Below are positions 5,032-5,766 of a stretch of DNA of 5,766 nucleotides, in pieces. Under the pieces are notes generated by a model. It was not told where the DNA came from, ran no database searches, and saw nothing but the letters and a program-made list of their open reading frames with translations. The position numbers and the translations under genes were made by a program. Origin of the DNA: Methylacidiphilum caldifontis (GTDB lineage Bacteria > Verrucomicrobiota > Verrucomicrobiia > Methylacidiphilales > CAMAQI01); the NCBI GenBank assembly GCA_945860255.1, contig CAMAQI010000157.1:1-5766 (forward strand), given 5' to 3'. Within the stretch, counting starts at the first letter, position 1, and each line of letters begins with the position of its first letter.

Positions 5032-5766
5032 ATGAGATCCAAGTTCAATGGGAATCAAATTTGGATTAACCTCCCATTAGGGCCGCGACTCTTTTTTGGA
5101 GTCATTGTCATTCTCATCGGTTTATGGCTTCGATGGATTTATCCGAATCTTCCTGTCGTTGAGGGGCATCCGATCATGGCGGATGGCGATTGCTACACCC
5201 GGCTTCATCGAGTTTCTTTAATCTTGTCCGGTCAGGGGTGGATCTGGGGATTTCATGGGTTCGAGAACTATCCGTTCGGAATTGTTCCTCATACGACCTT
5301 TCCGTTGGATGGATTATTGGCACTGTTTGCGTTGCTTTTAAAACCGTTCCTCTCAACCCCCCTCGATTGGGCCGGACTGCTGATCTCTCCGATGCTCTTT
5401 CTTTGTGTATTCCTTTTTTTAACTCTTTTTTCTGGAAGTCGATTGGGAAAAGGGTCGAACCGTTCGCTTTATGAAAATACCGTTTTATTTCTCGGCTGGG
5501 CCCTCCTTCCGAGTTTAATTTGGGGAACCCCGTTTGCTCGCCCCGATCACCAATCTCTTCTCGTTGTCCTGATTTTTTTCGCCTTATGGGGAGAGGAGCG
5601 ACGTTGGCGAAGCGGGGGAGAGAAGTGGGGGATCGGATTAGCGATTCTTTGGGGGATCGGGCTCTGGGTCTCCTTGTACGAGCCGCTTGTTGTTTTGGCT
5701 CTTTTAGGGGGAATGAATCTTTTGATTCGTCGCCATGAGCAAAAATGGTTTTGGGTAGTCATCGGG
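5032..5766 (+). CDS. Partial GT-C membrane glycosyltransferase, STT3/oligosaccharyltransferase-like (N-terminal 245 residues)
   Basis: The frame from ATG at 5032 stays open for 245 codons to the right edge, so the 3' part is missing. An in-frame TAA at 5008-5010 makes this the only good ATG start. Hydrophobic spans lie at about 18-36, 93-108, 115-134, 149-164, 174-186, 200-213 and 216-232. After the first span a long loop carries DGDCYTRLHR (51-60), fitting the acidic D-x-D first-loop motif of GT-C enzymes (D51, D53), followed by NYPFG (79-83) and PHTTFPLDGLLAL (86-98). ARPDHQSLL at 169-177 resembles the DHH-containing segment of STT3-like proteins. Known members use lipid-linked sugars at the outer face of the cytoplasmic membrane; STT3/PglB/AglB transfer glycans to Asn. 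The C-terminal WWDYG-type motif that would support oligosaccharyltransferase activity is beyond the window, so a mannosyl- or arabinosyltransferase-like role is also open. Confidence 0.75.
   Translation, partial: MRSKFNGNQIWINLPLGPRLFFGVIVILIGLWLRWIYPNLPVVEGHPIMADGDCYTRLHRVSLILSGQGWIWGFHGFENYPFGIVPHTTFPLDGLLALFALLLKPFLSTPLDWAGLLISPMLFLCVFLFLTLFSGSRLGKGSNRSLYENTVLFLGWALLPSLIWGTPFARPDHQSLLVVLIFFALWGEERRWRSGGEKWGIGLAILWGIGLWVSLYEPLVVLALLGGMNLLIRRHEQKWFWVVIG

Noticed and set aside
5174..5762. Short frames on both strands over the right-hand region
   Set aside because: The frame from 5032 is continuous for 245 codons with regular membrane spans and GT-C motifs, which explains the region.

Overview
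The window looks like a stretch of a Verrucomicrobiota (PVC-superphylum) chromosome. The best evidence is the pairing of a Minf_1886-family protein (restricted largely to Verrucomicrobia and Planctomycetes) with a DUF1844 protein. A tandem M16 peptidase and a GT-C membrane protein of the STT3-like type fit that assignment. Exact lineage cannot be read from the sequence. Base composition is moderate in the gene block and falls to about 22% G+C (hand count) over 151-300.

Left edge (1-305): AT-rich DNA unlike the rest. It carries the start of an unrecognised leftward gene that runs off the window, a plausible promoter for it, a 13-base motif repeated two to three times, and two inverted repeats. 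It abuts a comM/yifB gene whose family homology stops abruptly at about 305-308, right after the conserved FRSPHHT block. The first bases of the foreign DNA, read leftward, are TGT (ACA on the + strand). This is what the end of a Tn7/Mu/Tn552-type transposon or island inserted in comM would look like; the other end is outside the window, so this is inference.

Middle (287-1315): the comM remnant on the minus strand keeps its Lon-like N-terminal domain and Walker A motif but has lost Walker B and the C-terminal domain. A divergent intergenic region with a perfect 7-bp inverted repeat separates it from the rightward genes.

Right (1316-5766): four rightward genes. A Minf_1886-family protein and an 847-residue two-domain M16 metallopeptidase sit 21 bases apart and look like an operon. 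The peptidase has its zinc site only in the first half and its Arg/Tyr substrate-binding pair only in the second, so one chain appears to do the job of the usual active/inactive heterodimer. A DUF1844 protein follows 56 bases later with no visible terminator between, so it may be co-transcribed. After a 150-base AT-rich gap comes the 5' part of a multi-spanning GT-C (oligosaccharyltransferase STT3-like) protein that runs off the right edge. No RNA gene, CRISPR array or convincing intrinsic terminator was seen.
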